A DNA stretch of 35,252 bases from Actinomycetes bacterium (GCA_025354785.1 JANXME010000127.1:1-35252), one strand, 5' to 3'. Counted from the first letter of the stretch, positions 1 through 8,978 are shown. Notes: generated by a model from the sequence alone, not told the origin. Numbers and translations are program-made.

Positions 1-59
1 CTAAACCGTTCGGGACAGAGCTTCCCGAAAATCAGTTTGAGGTTGAAACGCCTCTAGAA

Positions 60-1076
60 ATGTTAGAGCCTAAAGAGTTCAAAGCGTCTGAAGTCTCTAA
101 GGAGACCAAGACATCTTTAGGGCAAAAGCCTAAAAAAAAACTTGATAGCATTAACATTAGGGATTTTAGGCATTCTTTTGTTAAGCCTAAAGAGCACTTA
201 ATTGGTCCTTTTGTTCGTCAAGGACTTTCAATGGTTTACGCACCGCCTGGCGTAGGGAAAACACATTTTGCCTTAGGGATAGCTTTTGCCGTATCGACCG
301 GCGGGAGTTTCCTTAAATGGAAGACTGAGAACATGGCGTCGGTTCTATACATCGATGGTGAGTTACCCGCACATATCCTTCAAGATAGGATAGCCCCTCT
401 TGTGGACGCTGTGAGCCACGATATGCCCATAAATTTTGAATTTATAACACCGGATAGGCAGGAAGAAGGGGTAATGCCAGATATTGCTACAATCGGGGGC
501 CAGGCGGCTTTAAAGGAACATGTGGATAGGGCTGATTTTATTGTTGTGGATAATATCAGTTCCTTGGTTAGGTCCGGCAAGGAAAATGAAGCAGAAAGTT
601 GGATACCCGTACAGGACTGGGCCTTAGGTCTTAGAAGAGCAGGTAAAAGCGTTTTGTTTGTCCACCATAGCGGTAAAGGTGAGGGGGCTAGCCCTAGGGG
701 TACCTCAAAGCGTGAAGACGTTATGGATTTAATTATCGGCCTTTCACATCCCGCAGGATGGGAGGCAGACAAGGGATGTGAGTTTGAGGTTAAGTTTAGA
801 AAGGCTCGAAATTTTCGAAACGCTGAAGAGATAAGAAGTTTTCAGGCAAAATACGTACACACTGAATTTAGTTCCCCTTCTTGGGAAGTCATCGGCATTG
901 ATGAAAGAAACTCTGATAAAATAGAACAGATGTCTAGAGACGGTGTGTCACAGAAAGACATTGCCGATGAGTTAGGTATCAGCAAGCAGTATGTTTCCAA
1001 GGTAGTTAAAAACCTTGGGTTCACACCGGGCAGCGCTAAGGGCAAAGGTCGCATTGATTCCGATAGCGATTTTTAG
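60..1076 (+). CDS. RepA/AAA_25-like hexameric helicase domain, C-terminal part of the prim-pol/helicase protein, with C-terminal HTH
   Basis: Walker A MVYAPPGVGKTHFALG, Walker B-like ADFIVVDNISSL, C-terminal HTH DGVSQKDIADELGISKQYVSKVVKNLG. Open upstream to window start; the full gene across the junction would be about 634 aa. Confidence 0.85.
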   Translation: MLEPKEFKASEVSKETKTSLGQKPKKKLDSINIRDFRHSFVKPKEHLIGPFVRQGLSMVYAPPGVGKTHFALGIAFAVSTGGSFLKWKTENMASVLYIDGELPAHILQDRIAPLVDAVSHDMPINFEFITPDRQEEGVMPDIATIGGQAALKEHVDRADFIVVDNISSLVRSGKENEAESWIPVQDWALGLRRAGKSVLFVHHSGKGEGASPRGTSKREDVMDLIIGLSHPAGWEADKGCEFEVKFRKARNFRNAEEIRSFQAKYVHTEFSSPSWEVIGIDERNSDKIEQMSRDGVSQKDIADELGISKQYVSKVVKNLGFTPGSAKGKGRIDSDSDF

Positions 1077-1081
1077 GTCCG

Positions 1082-1321
1082 GTCAACCAATTTTAAAAAT
1101 CCGTAGTCAACCACTCTCTCTCTTAAGAGAGAGAGAGTTGGTTGACTGACTGTGAGAATCAGTCAACCAAGCTGGTTGACTCGGTTGACTCGCGCTTGTA
1201 AGTAATTGTTATTATTGGGAATGTTAGTCAACCACGTTGGTTGACTGGTTGACCAAACACTGTTTTTTCGAGTCAACCAAGCATCAAAAAAAGAGGGGGT
1301 TGGTTGACTGAGTTAGTTGAC
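1082..1321. repeat. Iteron-like cluster of GTCAACCA/TGGTTGAC octamers (candidate replication origin or control region)
   Basis: Exact copies at 1082(+),1106(+),1139(-),1162(+),1173(-),1227(+),1238(-),1246(-),1272(+),1301(-); one-mismatch copies at 1182(-) and 1314(-). Confidence 0.85.
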
Positions 1322-1536
1322 TGGGAGAGTGCCTTAATTTTGTTTTAAGGGTTTTTGACGGTTTTGGCGTTTGACCCTCGGCGCAAGGGCTAAAGGCAAT
1401 AGTTCTGCTAGTCTTTGGATTGAGAATCAAATAATGGGGCGTGATATGCCCAAAGATTAATTACGTCTTTTTGTCGCATATCATTCAATGACTTTTGGCA
1501 TACAAAGCATTCCCCCAATAGAGGCATTATTGCCCA

Positions 1537-1743
1537 ATGGATAATGATCTAAATGCCTATATAACAAAGCAATTAAATAGCTATTCTAACTTAACTTTTT
1601 ATCAAAAGTTATTGTTAATTGGCTTACTAGAAATTAGAGATGAAATACATGAAGAAATTAAAGCGCAAGGGTTTAATTATTATGATATACGCGAAATCAA
1701 GGAACAAGATCCGTTTTATGCGTACTATCGTGATTTGACATAA
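1537..1743 (+). CDS. Hypothetical protein, 68 aa
   Basis: ORF upstream of TerS, same strand; no motif recognised. Confidence 0.5.
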   Translation: MDNDLNAYITKQLNSYSNLTFYQKLLLIGLLEIRDEIHEEIKAQGFNYYDIREIKEQDPFYAYYRDLT

Positions 1744-1771
1744 GTCAATAAATCCACGCATTATTGGGAAT

Positions 1772-2245
1772 ATGGCTGGTCGGCCCACATCTCTCAACGA
1801 AAAATTAGGTAATCAAGTCTGTGCCCATATTGCTGATGGGCTTTCTTTGCGTCAAATAGAGAAGCTTGACGGGATGCCAGCCCGTACAACCATTAAAAAT
1901 TGGGTTACTCAGGCTAATTATGGTAATGAAACTTATCGGGCATTTCACGTCCAATACGCCCGCGCGTGTGAAATGCGTGCTGAAATTTGGGCAGAGGAGT
2001 TGCTCGAAATTGCTGATAATGGAACCAATGATATCATTGAAAAAGAGAATGATGATGGCTCGACCTATGAGGTGACAAACCACGATCATATTAATCGTTC
2101 TCGCCTAAGAGTTGATACGAGAAAATGGCTCTTATCAAAAGTGTTGCCTAAGGTTTATGGCGACAGGGTTCACCAGGAAATCACCGGTAAGGACGGCTCT
2201 GCATTTACGGCCGCTCTAAACATCACAATCGAAAAGAAAGGCTAA
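1772..2245 (+). CDS. Terminase small subunit
   Basis: MAGRPTSLNEKL...ICAHIADGLSLRQI-type N-terminal HTH, WLLSKVLPKVYGDRV typical of TerS, immediately upstream of TerL. Confidence 0.8.
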   Translation: MAGRPTSLNEKLGNQVCAHIADGLSLRQIEKLDGMPARTTIKNWVTQANYGNETYRAFHVQYARACEMRAEIWAEELLEIADNGTNDIIEKENDDGSTYEVTNHDHINRSRLRVDTRKWLLSKVLPKVYGDRVHQEITGKDGSAFTAALNITIEKKG

Positions 2246-4717
2246 GTGAATGGCTCAATTGATCTAAGGCTTCACCATAAGCAGGGACTAGCACTATTAA
2301 GTCATGCCACCGAATTAGGCTATGGCGGCGCGGCAGGCGGTGGAAAATCTCATCTTGGTCGAGGCTCTGCTATTTACTTTTCTCATGCCATACCCGGATT
2401 AAATACCTACCTATTTCGTAGAACTAATAATGAATTACAGAAGAATCATTTTGTTGGCCCAACATCGTTCCCTGCCTTGCTTCATCCTTGGACATCCTCG
2501 GGCTATGTAGAAATTGTTAAAAACGAGATTCGCTTTGCCAATGGTCCAGATAAAAAAGACCCATTTACTAATGGTTCAAAGATATTTGCATCGCATTGCC
2601 AACACGAAAAAGATGTCTTCAATTGGCTTGGCCCCGAGATGCATTATCTTATCATTGAGCAAGCCGAACAATTCACACCGTTTATGATCCAGATGCTTCG
2701 CGGTAGGAATCGAATACCTGAAGCGCTAAACATTCCTACAGAATTTAAAGCACTATTCCCTCGTTGCCTTTATACCTTTAATCCGGGGGGGGTGGGACAT
2801 GCTTTCTTTAAGTCTAAGTTTGTTAAAGCTTTAAAGCGTGATAACTCGGGAGTGTCAGAGATTGTCGAGCAACCAGACGATGAGGGTGGAAAGAAACGCC
2901 AATTCATTCAAGCTAAGCTTGATGATAATCCTTCTGTTAATCCGGTTGAGTACCGTAAAACTCTTCGAGGACTGCCTCCCCGAATGGCTAAGGCATTAGA
3001 AGAGGGAGACTTTGACCAGGTAGTAGGTGCATTCTTTCCTGAGATTGATAGAGCGCGACATTTTATTAAGCGCCATTTTGTCCCGCCCCATCTTATGAGG
3101 ATACAAGGTACCGATTGGGGCTCATGCGGTGAGGCAGATCCATTCTCTATCGGATGGTGGTATGTAAGTGACGGCACAATTAAAGCAATTAATAGCGTGA
3201 CTAATGACGTGTTTACTATTCCGAGAGGAGCTTTGGTTTGTTACCGCTCATGGTACGGTAGAGGATTACCTAAGGTAACTGCTTCTTTAGTGGGTAGAGG
3301 GATATTATCCAAAGAAAATGGCGAGCATGTAATGGTGCGCGTTGCGGGTGGAGATATCGACGAGAAGAAGGGGCATGGTGAGAGCTTACTAGAAATCTTT
3401 AGTCAGAATGGTGTCAATTACCAAAAGGCTGATAGAAGAAGACAACCCGGGCATATGCAGTTCAGGGAGCGTCTAGTTGGCAAGAACGATCGGCCTATGA
3501 TTTACTGGTTTGAAGACTTCGAAGTAGAGGTTGAAACTATCATGAATCTTCAACATGATTTACACGATCCAAACGATTGCACTCCTTTTGACGATCACTG
3601 TTTAGATGGGGACACCCTCATTGAAACAGATACAGGAATAAAAGCGATTAAGACAATGGTGGGCACGAGTGGCTTTGTTAGGAACCATCTTGGGCAGTTA
3701 GTTCCCTTTGAAAGGTGCAAATCTTACGGCATCGACGAAATGATAAAATTGACCTTCAGTGATGGAGCAACCATTACGTGCACTCCAGATCATAAGCTGA
3801 TGAATAGTAACGGTACGTGGGAAAAAGCTATTGATTTTATAGACCAAGAGCGATATGTTTACATACCATGCGACCAATCGTTATTTCAGAAAAATGTCAA
3901 GAGTTTGACGGAATTAGATACTATAAGATCGGTGCCTATTTTGCGCACTCCTATAGACATTATTCAGTCCGACTGCATCGGTCTGTGTGGCAATATCATA
4001 ACGGGGCAATACCGGATGGCATGCACATTCACCACAAGGATCATGACAGAGCTAATAACAAAATTGAGAACCTGGAGTGTCTCAGTGCGGGAGAGCATCA
4101 GTCATATCATGCAAATCTCCCAGATAGGATTGAGTACGGGCGAATGCAGATTGAGCGCATTCGCCCCCTTGCCGCCCAATGGCATAAAAGCGAGGCCGGA
4201 AGAGAGTGGGCGAAGAAGCATTATGACGAGAAAGTTCGAGATAAGCTTTTCCAGGATCGCGAAGTGGTATGCAGACAGTGCGGCGTTACATATACTGCGA
4301 GGTTTCATAATGCCGCATTTTGCTCCAATAAGTGCAAGTCAAAATGGAGAAGAGCCTCGGGTTGTGATGATGAGGTTCGAGCTTGCGTCACTTGTCAGCG
4401 AGAGTTTAAAACCAACAAGTACAGTGCAATTAAAACATGCGGCAAAGCGTGTGGCGCAAAAAGCCAATCAATTACCAAGGTGCGTCAGAATCGAGAGCGT
4501 TCAAAGGGGTGAGACGTTCTGCCTAGACACACCAAGCCCTCATTCTTTCCTACTCGCCAATGGAATAGTGGTTCACAATTGCTACGAACAGACACGTTAT
4601 GTTTGTATGTCTCGCCCTTGGATTGAAGACGAGCCGCAACAACCCATTGATACAGTTTATAAATACCAAAATCCAACAATAAATGACCTATGGCCAAGAC
4701 AACACACGAGGCGCTAA
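2246..4717 (+). CDS. Terminase large subunit interrupted by an intein (GTG start)
   Basis: Walker A GYGGAAGGGKSH, Walker B HYLIIEQAEQ, nuclease GTDWGS...DPFSIGW; C-terminal DDH/CYEQTRYV interrupted by an intein. Extein total 496 aa, a typical TerL size. Confidence 0.92.
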   Translation: MNGSIDLRLHHKQGLALLSHATELGYGGAAGGGKSHLGRGSAIYFSHAIPGLNTYLFRRTNNELQKNHFVGPTSFPALLHPWTSSGYVEIVKNEIRFANGPDKKDPFTNGSKIFASHCQHEKDVFNWLGPEMHYLIIEQAEQFTPFMIQMLRGRNRIPEALNIPTEFKALFPRCLYTFNPGGVGHAFFKSKFVKALKRDNSGVSEIVEQPDDEGGKKRQFIQAKLDDNPSVNPVEYRKTLRGLPPRMAKALEEGDFDQVVGAFFPEIDRARHFIKRHFVPPHLMRIQGTDWGSCGEADPFSIGWWYVSDGTIKAINSVTNDVFTIPRGALVCYRSWYGRGLPKVTASLVGRGILSKENGEHVMVRVAGGDIDEKKGHGESLLEIFSQNGVNYQKADRRRQPGHMQFRERLVGKNDRPMIYWFEDFEVEVETIMNLQHDLHDPNDCTPFDDHCLDGDTLIETDTGIKAIKTMVGTSGFVRNHLGQLVPFERCKSYGIDEMIKLTFSDGATITCTPDHKLMNSNGTWEKAIDFIDQERYVYIPCDQSLFQKNVKSLTELDTIRSVPILRTPIDIIQSDCIGLCGNIITGQYRMACTFTTRIMTELITKLRTWSVSVRESISHIMQISQIGLSTGECRLSAFAPLPPNGIKARPEESGRRSIMTRKFEISFSRIAKWYADSAALHILRGFIMPHFAPISASQNGEEPRVVMMRFELASLVSESLKPTSTVQLKHAAKRVAQKANQLPRCVRIESVQRGETFCLDTPSPHSFLLANGIVVHNCYEQTRYVCMSRPWIEDEPQQPIDTVYKYQNPTINDLWPRQHTRR
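3599..4579 (+). other. Intein within TerL (327 codons: Cys1 ... His-Asn, +1 Cys extein)
   Basis: Block A CLDGDTLIETDTGIKAI; block B GATITCTPDHKLMNSNGTWEKA; block F/G VRIESVQRGETFCLDTPSPHSFLLANGIVVHN/C. Excision joins ...CTPFDDH to CYEQTRYVCM, restoring the TerL nuclease motif. Confidence 0.92.
3868..4512 (+). CDS. HNH homing endonuclease (HNH_3-like) nested out of frame inside the intein coding region
   Basis: YYKIGAYFAHSYRHYSVRLHRSVWQYHNGAIPDGMHIHHKDHDRANNKIENLECLSAGEHQSYH is an HNH_3 pattern; C-terminal zinc-finger-like CRQCG...CSNKCK...CVTCQ...CGKACG. Frame is +2 (i.e. -1) relative to TerL. Confidence 0.88.
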   Translation: MRPIVISEKCQEFDGIRYYKIGAYFAHSYRHYSVRLHRSVWQYHNGAIPDGMHIHHKDHDRANNKIENLECLSAGEHQSYHANLPDRIEYGRMQIERIRPLAAQWHKSEAGREWAKKHYDEKVRDKLFQDREVVCRQCGVTYTARFHNAAFCSNKCKSKWRRASGCDDEVRACVTCQREFKTNKYSAIKTCGKACGAKSQSITKVRQNRERSKG

Positions 4718-4863
4718 TCAATATTAGTAATAAGGAATTAAGGGCTAGGATTCGAGCGCTCATAGAGAGTAAGCATAAGGATATTACTTGGAAGGATGCT
4801 AGGAAACTCTATACTCACCTATGGAAAGCTGCCAAACTCAAGCAAATAACGGAGTTTAATTGA
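4690..4863 (+). CDS. Small hypothetical protein, 57 aa
   Basis: Below ORF-track cutoff: MAKTTHEALINISNKELRARIRALIESKHKDITWKDARKLYTHLWKAAKLKQITEFN*; overlaps TerL 3' end and the next start. Confidence 0.5.
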   Translation: MAKTTHEALINISNKELRARIRALIESKHKDITWKDARKLYTHLWKAAKLKQITEFN

Positions 4864-5078
4864 CAAATCCAGTTCATTACGGCTTTACTTGTGACGCTTG
4901 CCAAGCTGTAAGTGTCCCTGACAGTGAACGTACTTGGATTGATAACGCCGTTATAGATGAGAACGGGGAAACAATGGATGCGTGCTTGTGTCTTACTTGT
5001 CGAGGTAAGTATGAGCAAAGCCCCTGTGACAAAGAGACCGATTTTAGAACGTGGTTAAAAGAATTCAATGGTAAGTGA
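4860..5078 (+). CDS. Small zinc-ribbon-like hypothetical protein, 72 aa (TTG start)
   Basis: CDAC...CLTC paired cysteines; start overlaps previous stop (TTGA), end overlaps portal start. Confidence 0.55.
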   Translation: MTNPVHYGFTCDACQAVSVPDSERTWIDNAVIDENGETMDACLCLTCRGKYEQSPCDKETDFRTWLKEFNGK

Positions 5079-7428
5079 ACAGGCCCCAATAGATTCCTCT
5101 AATGCGGATGATGAACTCTCAAAGTACATGGGAGATGAGGGGATCTATAACCGCTGGATAAAAGAAATCACAACGGTTCAACAATCAAGAACGCGGCGGC
5201 TATACGAAAGAGCTGGTGAGAAAATTGTTAAGATCTATCGGAATCAATTAACTCTCGACTCTTACGCCAAGAATACCGACACGATTAATCATGTGATGTT
5301 CAATATCTTATGGTCGAACGTCCAGATACTAAAGCCTGCCCTATTTGCGCGAATGCCAAAGGTTGTGGTGGAGCGTAGATTCAAAGATCAAGATGATACA
5401 GGACGCCTTGCCTCATGGATTGCAGAACGTTGTACTACATACGCACTTGATGAGCAAAGAGATAAAGCAATGTGGGCAATTCGGAGTGCCGTTGAGGATA
5501 GATTGCTACCCGGAATAGGGCAGTGCTTTGTTCATTATAAAGCAGAATTCTCGGATGGGACTAACGACGATGGAACGCCGCTAGTAGATGAAACAAACAA
5601 TGTTGTTAAGATTCCTACGCCTGGCACCGAGAAAGCAATTATTGAGTATGCCTTTTGGCAAGATTACCTAACGAGTCAATCGCGTTCACCGTATGAACTA
5701 AGGTGGCAGGCTAGGCGTTCTTATATGGTTCGTTCGGAATTAATTGATAACTTTGGTCCTGATATTGGTAGAGCGATCTCTCTTACTGCTGATAAGAGGA
5801 AAGATAAGCTAAGTGACTCTGATGGTGAGTTCTTGCGACAAGCTGAAGTGTGGGAGATTGAAGAGTTATCAACAAAGCTTAGGTTCTGGATTAGTACTGG
5901 CTACAAAAAAGGCCCGTTAAAGGTACAAAAAGATACTATAAAGTTTAAGGGTTTTTATTCTTACCCGCGTCCGCTACTTGCTACAACAACTACGGACAAC
6001 ATGACACCAACTGCGGACTATGTCATTTATGAGCGGTTAGCGTCTGAGCTTGATTATCTAACTAAACGTATATCTGCAATGGTTGAGTGCGTAAGGCTTG
6101 TCGGGATTACGGCCGGACCATTGTTTGAAAAGATAAAGAACGTTCTTAAGCTAAAAGATGGTGACTTATGGCCGGTTGAGAATTGGGCGGCTTTTACTGA
6201 TAAGGGTGGCCTGAAAGGCGCAATCGATTGGATGCCGTTTGATATGGCGGCAACGGCAATCCCCGTACTCATGCAGCAAAGAGATGCAATACTAGCTGAT
6301 ATAGATTTAATTACTGGTATTCCTGATGTAGTTCGAGGGAGTACTGATGCTCAAGAAAGTGCAGCAGCAATCCAAAGAAAATCGCACTGGATGGTATTAA
6401 AGCTTCAAGAGCGGCAAGAGGATGTACAGCGTTTTTGTCGTGACTTAGTCGGTAAGATAGCGGAAGTTATCTTTGAGCCGGGACTATTTGCTGATGAGAC
6501 TATTGCTCTTATGTGTGGGTACGACCAAATGCCTGATGATGATAAGGCAAACTACCCAGCGGCACTGCAGTTACTAAGAGATGATAGACTTAATACCTTT
6601 AGAGTTGATATTGAGACTGATTCGACAATAGCCGCCGATGAGGACGAGAACATCGCTCAGTGGCAGAATTACATGCAATCAATATCGAGTATGGTTTCTC
6701 AAGTACAAGGTGTTAGTCAATTTGCACCTGAACTACTTCACCCGATGATTGAATCAGCTAAGTCAGCGGCTAGAGTACTACGAACGGGCAAAAGCGTTGA
6801 AGGTGCATGGGATTCAGCTTGGAAGCAGGTAGAGGATAGGATGCAAAATCCACCGCCACCACCACCACCGCCGCCGCCACCACCTGATCCAATGGTTGAT
6901 GTGAAGATGCGAGAACTTGACCTTAAGCAACAAGATCAGGAATTCAATCAGGGCATGAAGCAGCAAGAGTTACAATTGAAAGACCAAGTAGCTCAAATGG
7001 ATTTTGAGATTAAATCTCAGAACACTGAGATATCCGGTCTAAAAGTGCAAAGCCAGCAACAAAACGATGCAACTGTTGCGGAATTAGACAAGTTCAAAGA
7101 ACAATTCCGTCAGTTCGTTGATTCGCAAATGCTTACTCTCAATGCCAAAGAAGTTGAGCTTGAAAGTGCTAAATTAAGTCATGCGATTGAAACAACACAT
7201 ACCGACCAGGTCCTATCGGCGGTTGAGTTAGCGCATCAACAAAAGCAAAATGAGCATAATAACGCTATGGACGTTCACGGTGCTGTGTTAAGTACGGCGG
7301 ACCATCATGCGGGTACTCTTGATGTGGCTCAAGCGCATCAAATAAATATTCATAATGCTCAAACTGATAGACTTAAAGCTAATAATTTACGTCAATCGGA
7401 TACCCAGAAGCTAAAGCCAAAGGTGTAA
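5068..7428 (+). CDS. Portal protein (P22 gp1-like type)
   Basis: 786 aa directly after TerL; NRWIKEITTVQQSRTRRLYERAGEKIVKIYRNQ..., PDVVRGSTDAQESAAAIQRKS typical of podovirus portals; coiled-coil C-terminus after a poly-Pro run. Confidence 0.8.
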   Translation: MVSEQAPIDSSNADDELSKYMGDEGIYNRWIKEITTVQQSRTRRLYERAGEKIVKIYRNQLTLDSYAKNTDTINHVMFNILWSNVQILKPALFARMPKVVVERRFKDQDDTGRLASWIAERCTTYALDEQRDKAMWAIRSAVEDRLLPGIGQCFVHYKAEFSDGTNDDGTPLVDETNNVVKIPTPGTEKAIIEYAFWQDYLTSQSRSPYELRWQARRSYMVRSELIDNFGPDIGRAISLTADKRKDKLSDSDGEFLRQAEVWEIEELSTKLRFWISTGYKKGPLKVQKDTIKFKGFYSYPRPLLATTTTDNMTPTADYVIYERLASELDYLTKRISAMVECVRLVGITAGPLFEKIKNVLKLKDGDLWPVENWAAFTDKGGLKGAIDWMPFDMAATAIPVLMQQRDAILADIDLITGIPDVVRGSTDAQESAAAIQRKSHWMVLKLQERQEDVQRFCRDLVGKIAEVIFEPGLFADETIALMCGYDQMPDDDKANYPAALQLLRDDRLNTFRVDIETDSTIAADEDENIAQWQNYMQSISSMVSQVQGVSQFAPELLHPMIESAKSAARVLRTGKSVEGAWDSAWKQVEDRMQNPPPPPPPPPPPPDPMVDVKMRELDLKQQDQEFNQGMKQQELQLKDQVAQMDFEIKSQNTEISGLKVQSQQQNDATVAELDKFKEQFRQFVDSQMLTLNAKEVELESAKLSHAIETTHTDQVLSAVELAHQQKQNEHNNAMDVHGAVLSTADHHAGTLDVAQAHQINIHNAQTDRLKANNLRQSDTQKLKPKV

Positions 7429-7483
7429 GACTTGACACTAAGATTATGGGTATGACAATAATCAAATCATAAGGTTAATTCTT

Positions 7484-7852
7484 ATGGTATTTCCTACACG
7501 GTACGGCACTTTAGGGGAAAAGGTATTCGGTAAAGACGATCCTTTTATCAATGATATTGATTCTAATATGGTCATTGATGATTCAATGACAAAGCTTACA
7601 CACCCTGTTACTGGCGAAGTTGTTGCGAGTAAGACTAGATGGTCTCAAATAAATAAAGAGCTTAAACTTGATGTAGTGGGCAATGATATTCCAAAGTATA
7701 GGCATAGAATCCCTGATAAGATTACTGATGACTTGATTCTAGATAAGATTCAAAAAGCTGAAAGCATTGTGGGCGATCCTTCAAAATTACGAGAATTTTA
7801 TAATCGAAACGAAGAAAGACTAGAAAGACGCAGGATCCTGATTGAAAGATGA
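7484..7852 (+). CDS. Hypothetical protein, 122 aa, between portal and scaffold-like gene
   Basis: ORF in the virion cassette, no recognised motif. Confidence 0.6.
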   Translation: MVFPTRYGTLGEKVFGKDDPFINDIDSNMVIDDSMTKLTHPVTGEVVASKTRWSQINKELKLDVVGNDIPKYRHRIPDKITDDLILDKIQKAESIVGDPSKLREFYNRNEERLERRRILIER

Positions 7853-8978
7853 TAATGACCTAATAGACAGGGCGATGGATGCGGCGGAAGCTAAGCTACT
7901 TGATGCCCCTGATAGAGAGACCGAAGCGGCGGAAGCGCAGATTGTTACTCGCCAATCAGAAGAGCCGGTAAGATCGGAGCAGCAGCAATATCAACAACGA
8001 GAAAGGGAACGTGCTCCCGATGGTAAGTTTGCTAAAACCAGAAGCACACAAATTTCAGACCATAACGCTAATGTAGAGTTGACTACTGAATCAGCACCGG
8101 CAACCCCGGCAGCTGTAAATTCGGTAAATCCTCCCGCATTTTGGTCTACCGAGCAAAAAGCTCTGTTCGCTAAAGCAGATCCACAAATGCAACATCTCGT
8201 TGCCGCGTGGGAACTTGAGTTACAGCAGCGATTAAGTCGGGCAGCAAACGAAGGGCAAAGAGGCCGTGCATTTCAGAACCGAATGTATGAAGGCTACGAA
8301 CCGAAAGAGATTCAAGCGCACAAAGCGAAACTCCAGTTAAATGGGCTTCGTGATGAGGTTGATGAACTCCATAGGTATCGAGCATGGGATTCAATCTTTG
8401 AGACTGATCCTTATACTGGAATCTCTGATTTAATGCGGAAAAACGGATTCTCGCCCTATGATTTTATTGCGGGCGCTCAGGTTGGGCCGCAGTATCAAAC
8501 TGATCCACAAGTAGAAGCGAAATTACAAAGACTAGAGGAGTTGGAACAGAAGTTTTCTAATTTAGAAACTTCCTATAACACTCAGGAGGAACATGCGTTT
8601 CAAGCAAATATTGAAGACTTCAAAAGTGGAGTCGATAGTAGGGGGCAAGTAAGGCGCCCGTTTGCTCAGATGTATGCTGCTCACATTACTCAAGCTCAAA
8701 GTCAGATAATGGAAATTTATCCACACTTAGAGTTTAATAGTGCTCTTGAACATGCGTATGAGTATGTCCTAAATGAAGTATCAAAGCTTCATGGAATACC
8801 TCAAAAAACTTCTATATCAACACCAGAAAAAAAGATTGCGAACGGAAAAAAAGCCCAAGCTGCTGCTTCTAGTGTTGTTGGTGCACCTCGGTCTGATGCT
8901 GCTACTCAAAAACCTCGCGCGCGTACAATTGATGAAGCGCTTGATCGTGCTGAGGAATTGGTCTACGGAGGCCGATAA
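7842..8978 (+). CDS. Putative scaffolding-like protein
   Basis: Acidic, Gln/Ala/Glu-rich, coiled-coil-rich 378 aa located directly upstream of the major capsid gene. Confidence 0.55.
   Translation: MKDDNDLIDRAMDAAEAKLLDAPDRETEAAEAQIVTRQSEEPVRSEQQQYQQRERERAPDGKFAKTRSTQISDHNANVELTTESAPATPAAVNSVNPPAFWSTEQKALFAKADPQMQHLVAAWELELQQRLSRAANEGQRGRAFQNRMYEGYEPKEIQAHKAKLQLNGLRDEVDELHRYRAWDSIFETDPYTGISDLMRKNGFSPYDFIAGAQVGPQYQTDPQVEAKLQRLEELEQKFSNLETSYNTQEEHAFQANIEDFKSGVDSRGQVRRPFAQMYAAHITQAQSQIMEIYPHLEFNSALEHAYEYVLNEVSKLHGIPQKTSISTPEKKIANGKKAQAAASSVVGAPRSDAATQKPRARTIDEALDRAEELVYGGR

Noticed and set aside
380-772. Antisense ORFs inside coding genes listed in the track (e.g. 380..772 -, 2908..3177 -, 17501..17800 -)
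   Set aside because: They overlap strongly supported genes on the other strand, lack recognisable motifs and look like chance or codon-bias ORFs.
1082-1321. CRISPR array interpretation of the octamer cluster
   Set aside because: Repeats are only 8 bp, in both orientations, irregularly spaced, with no uniform spacers and no cas genes.
1375-1450. tRNA-like stem-loops in the intergenic region (e.g. around TTTGGATTGAGAATCAAA)
   Set aside because: No T-arm GGTTCGAATCC-type element or consistent acceptor stem; only a local hairpin.
3830-3842. Programmed -1 frameshift slippery site feeding the HNH frame
   Set aside because: GATTTTATAG does not match the canonical X_XXY_YYZ heptamer in the TerL frame; kept only as a possibility inside the HNH finding.
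7432-7462. Perfect -35 TTGACA with AATAAT upstream of 7484
   Set aside because: Spacer is 19 nt and the -10 is imperfect; not strong enough to call a promoter.
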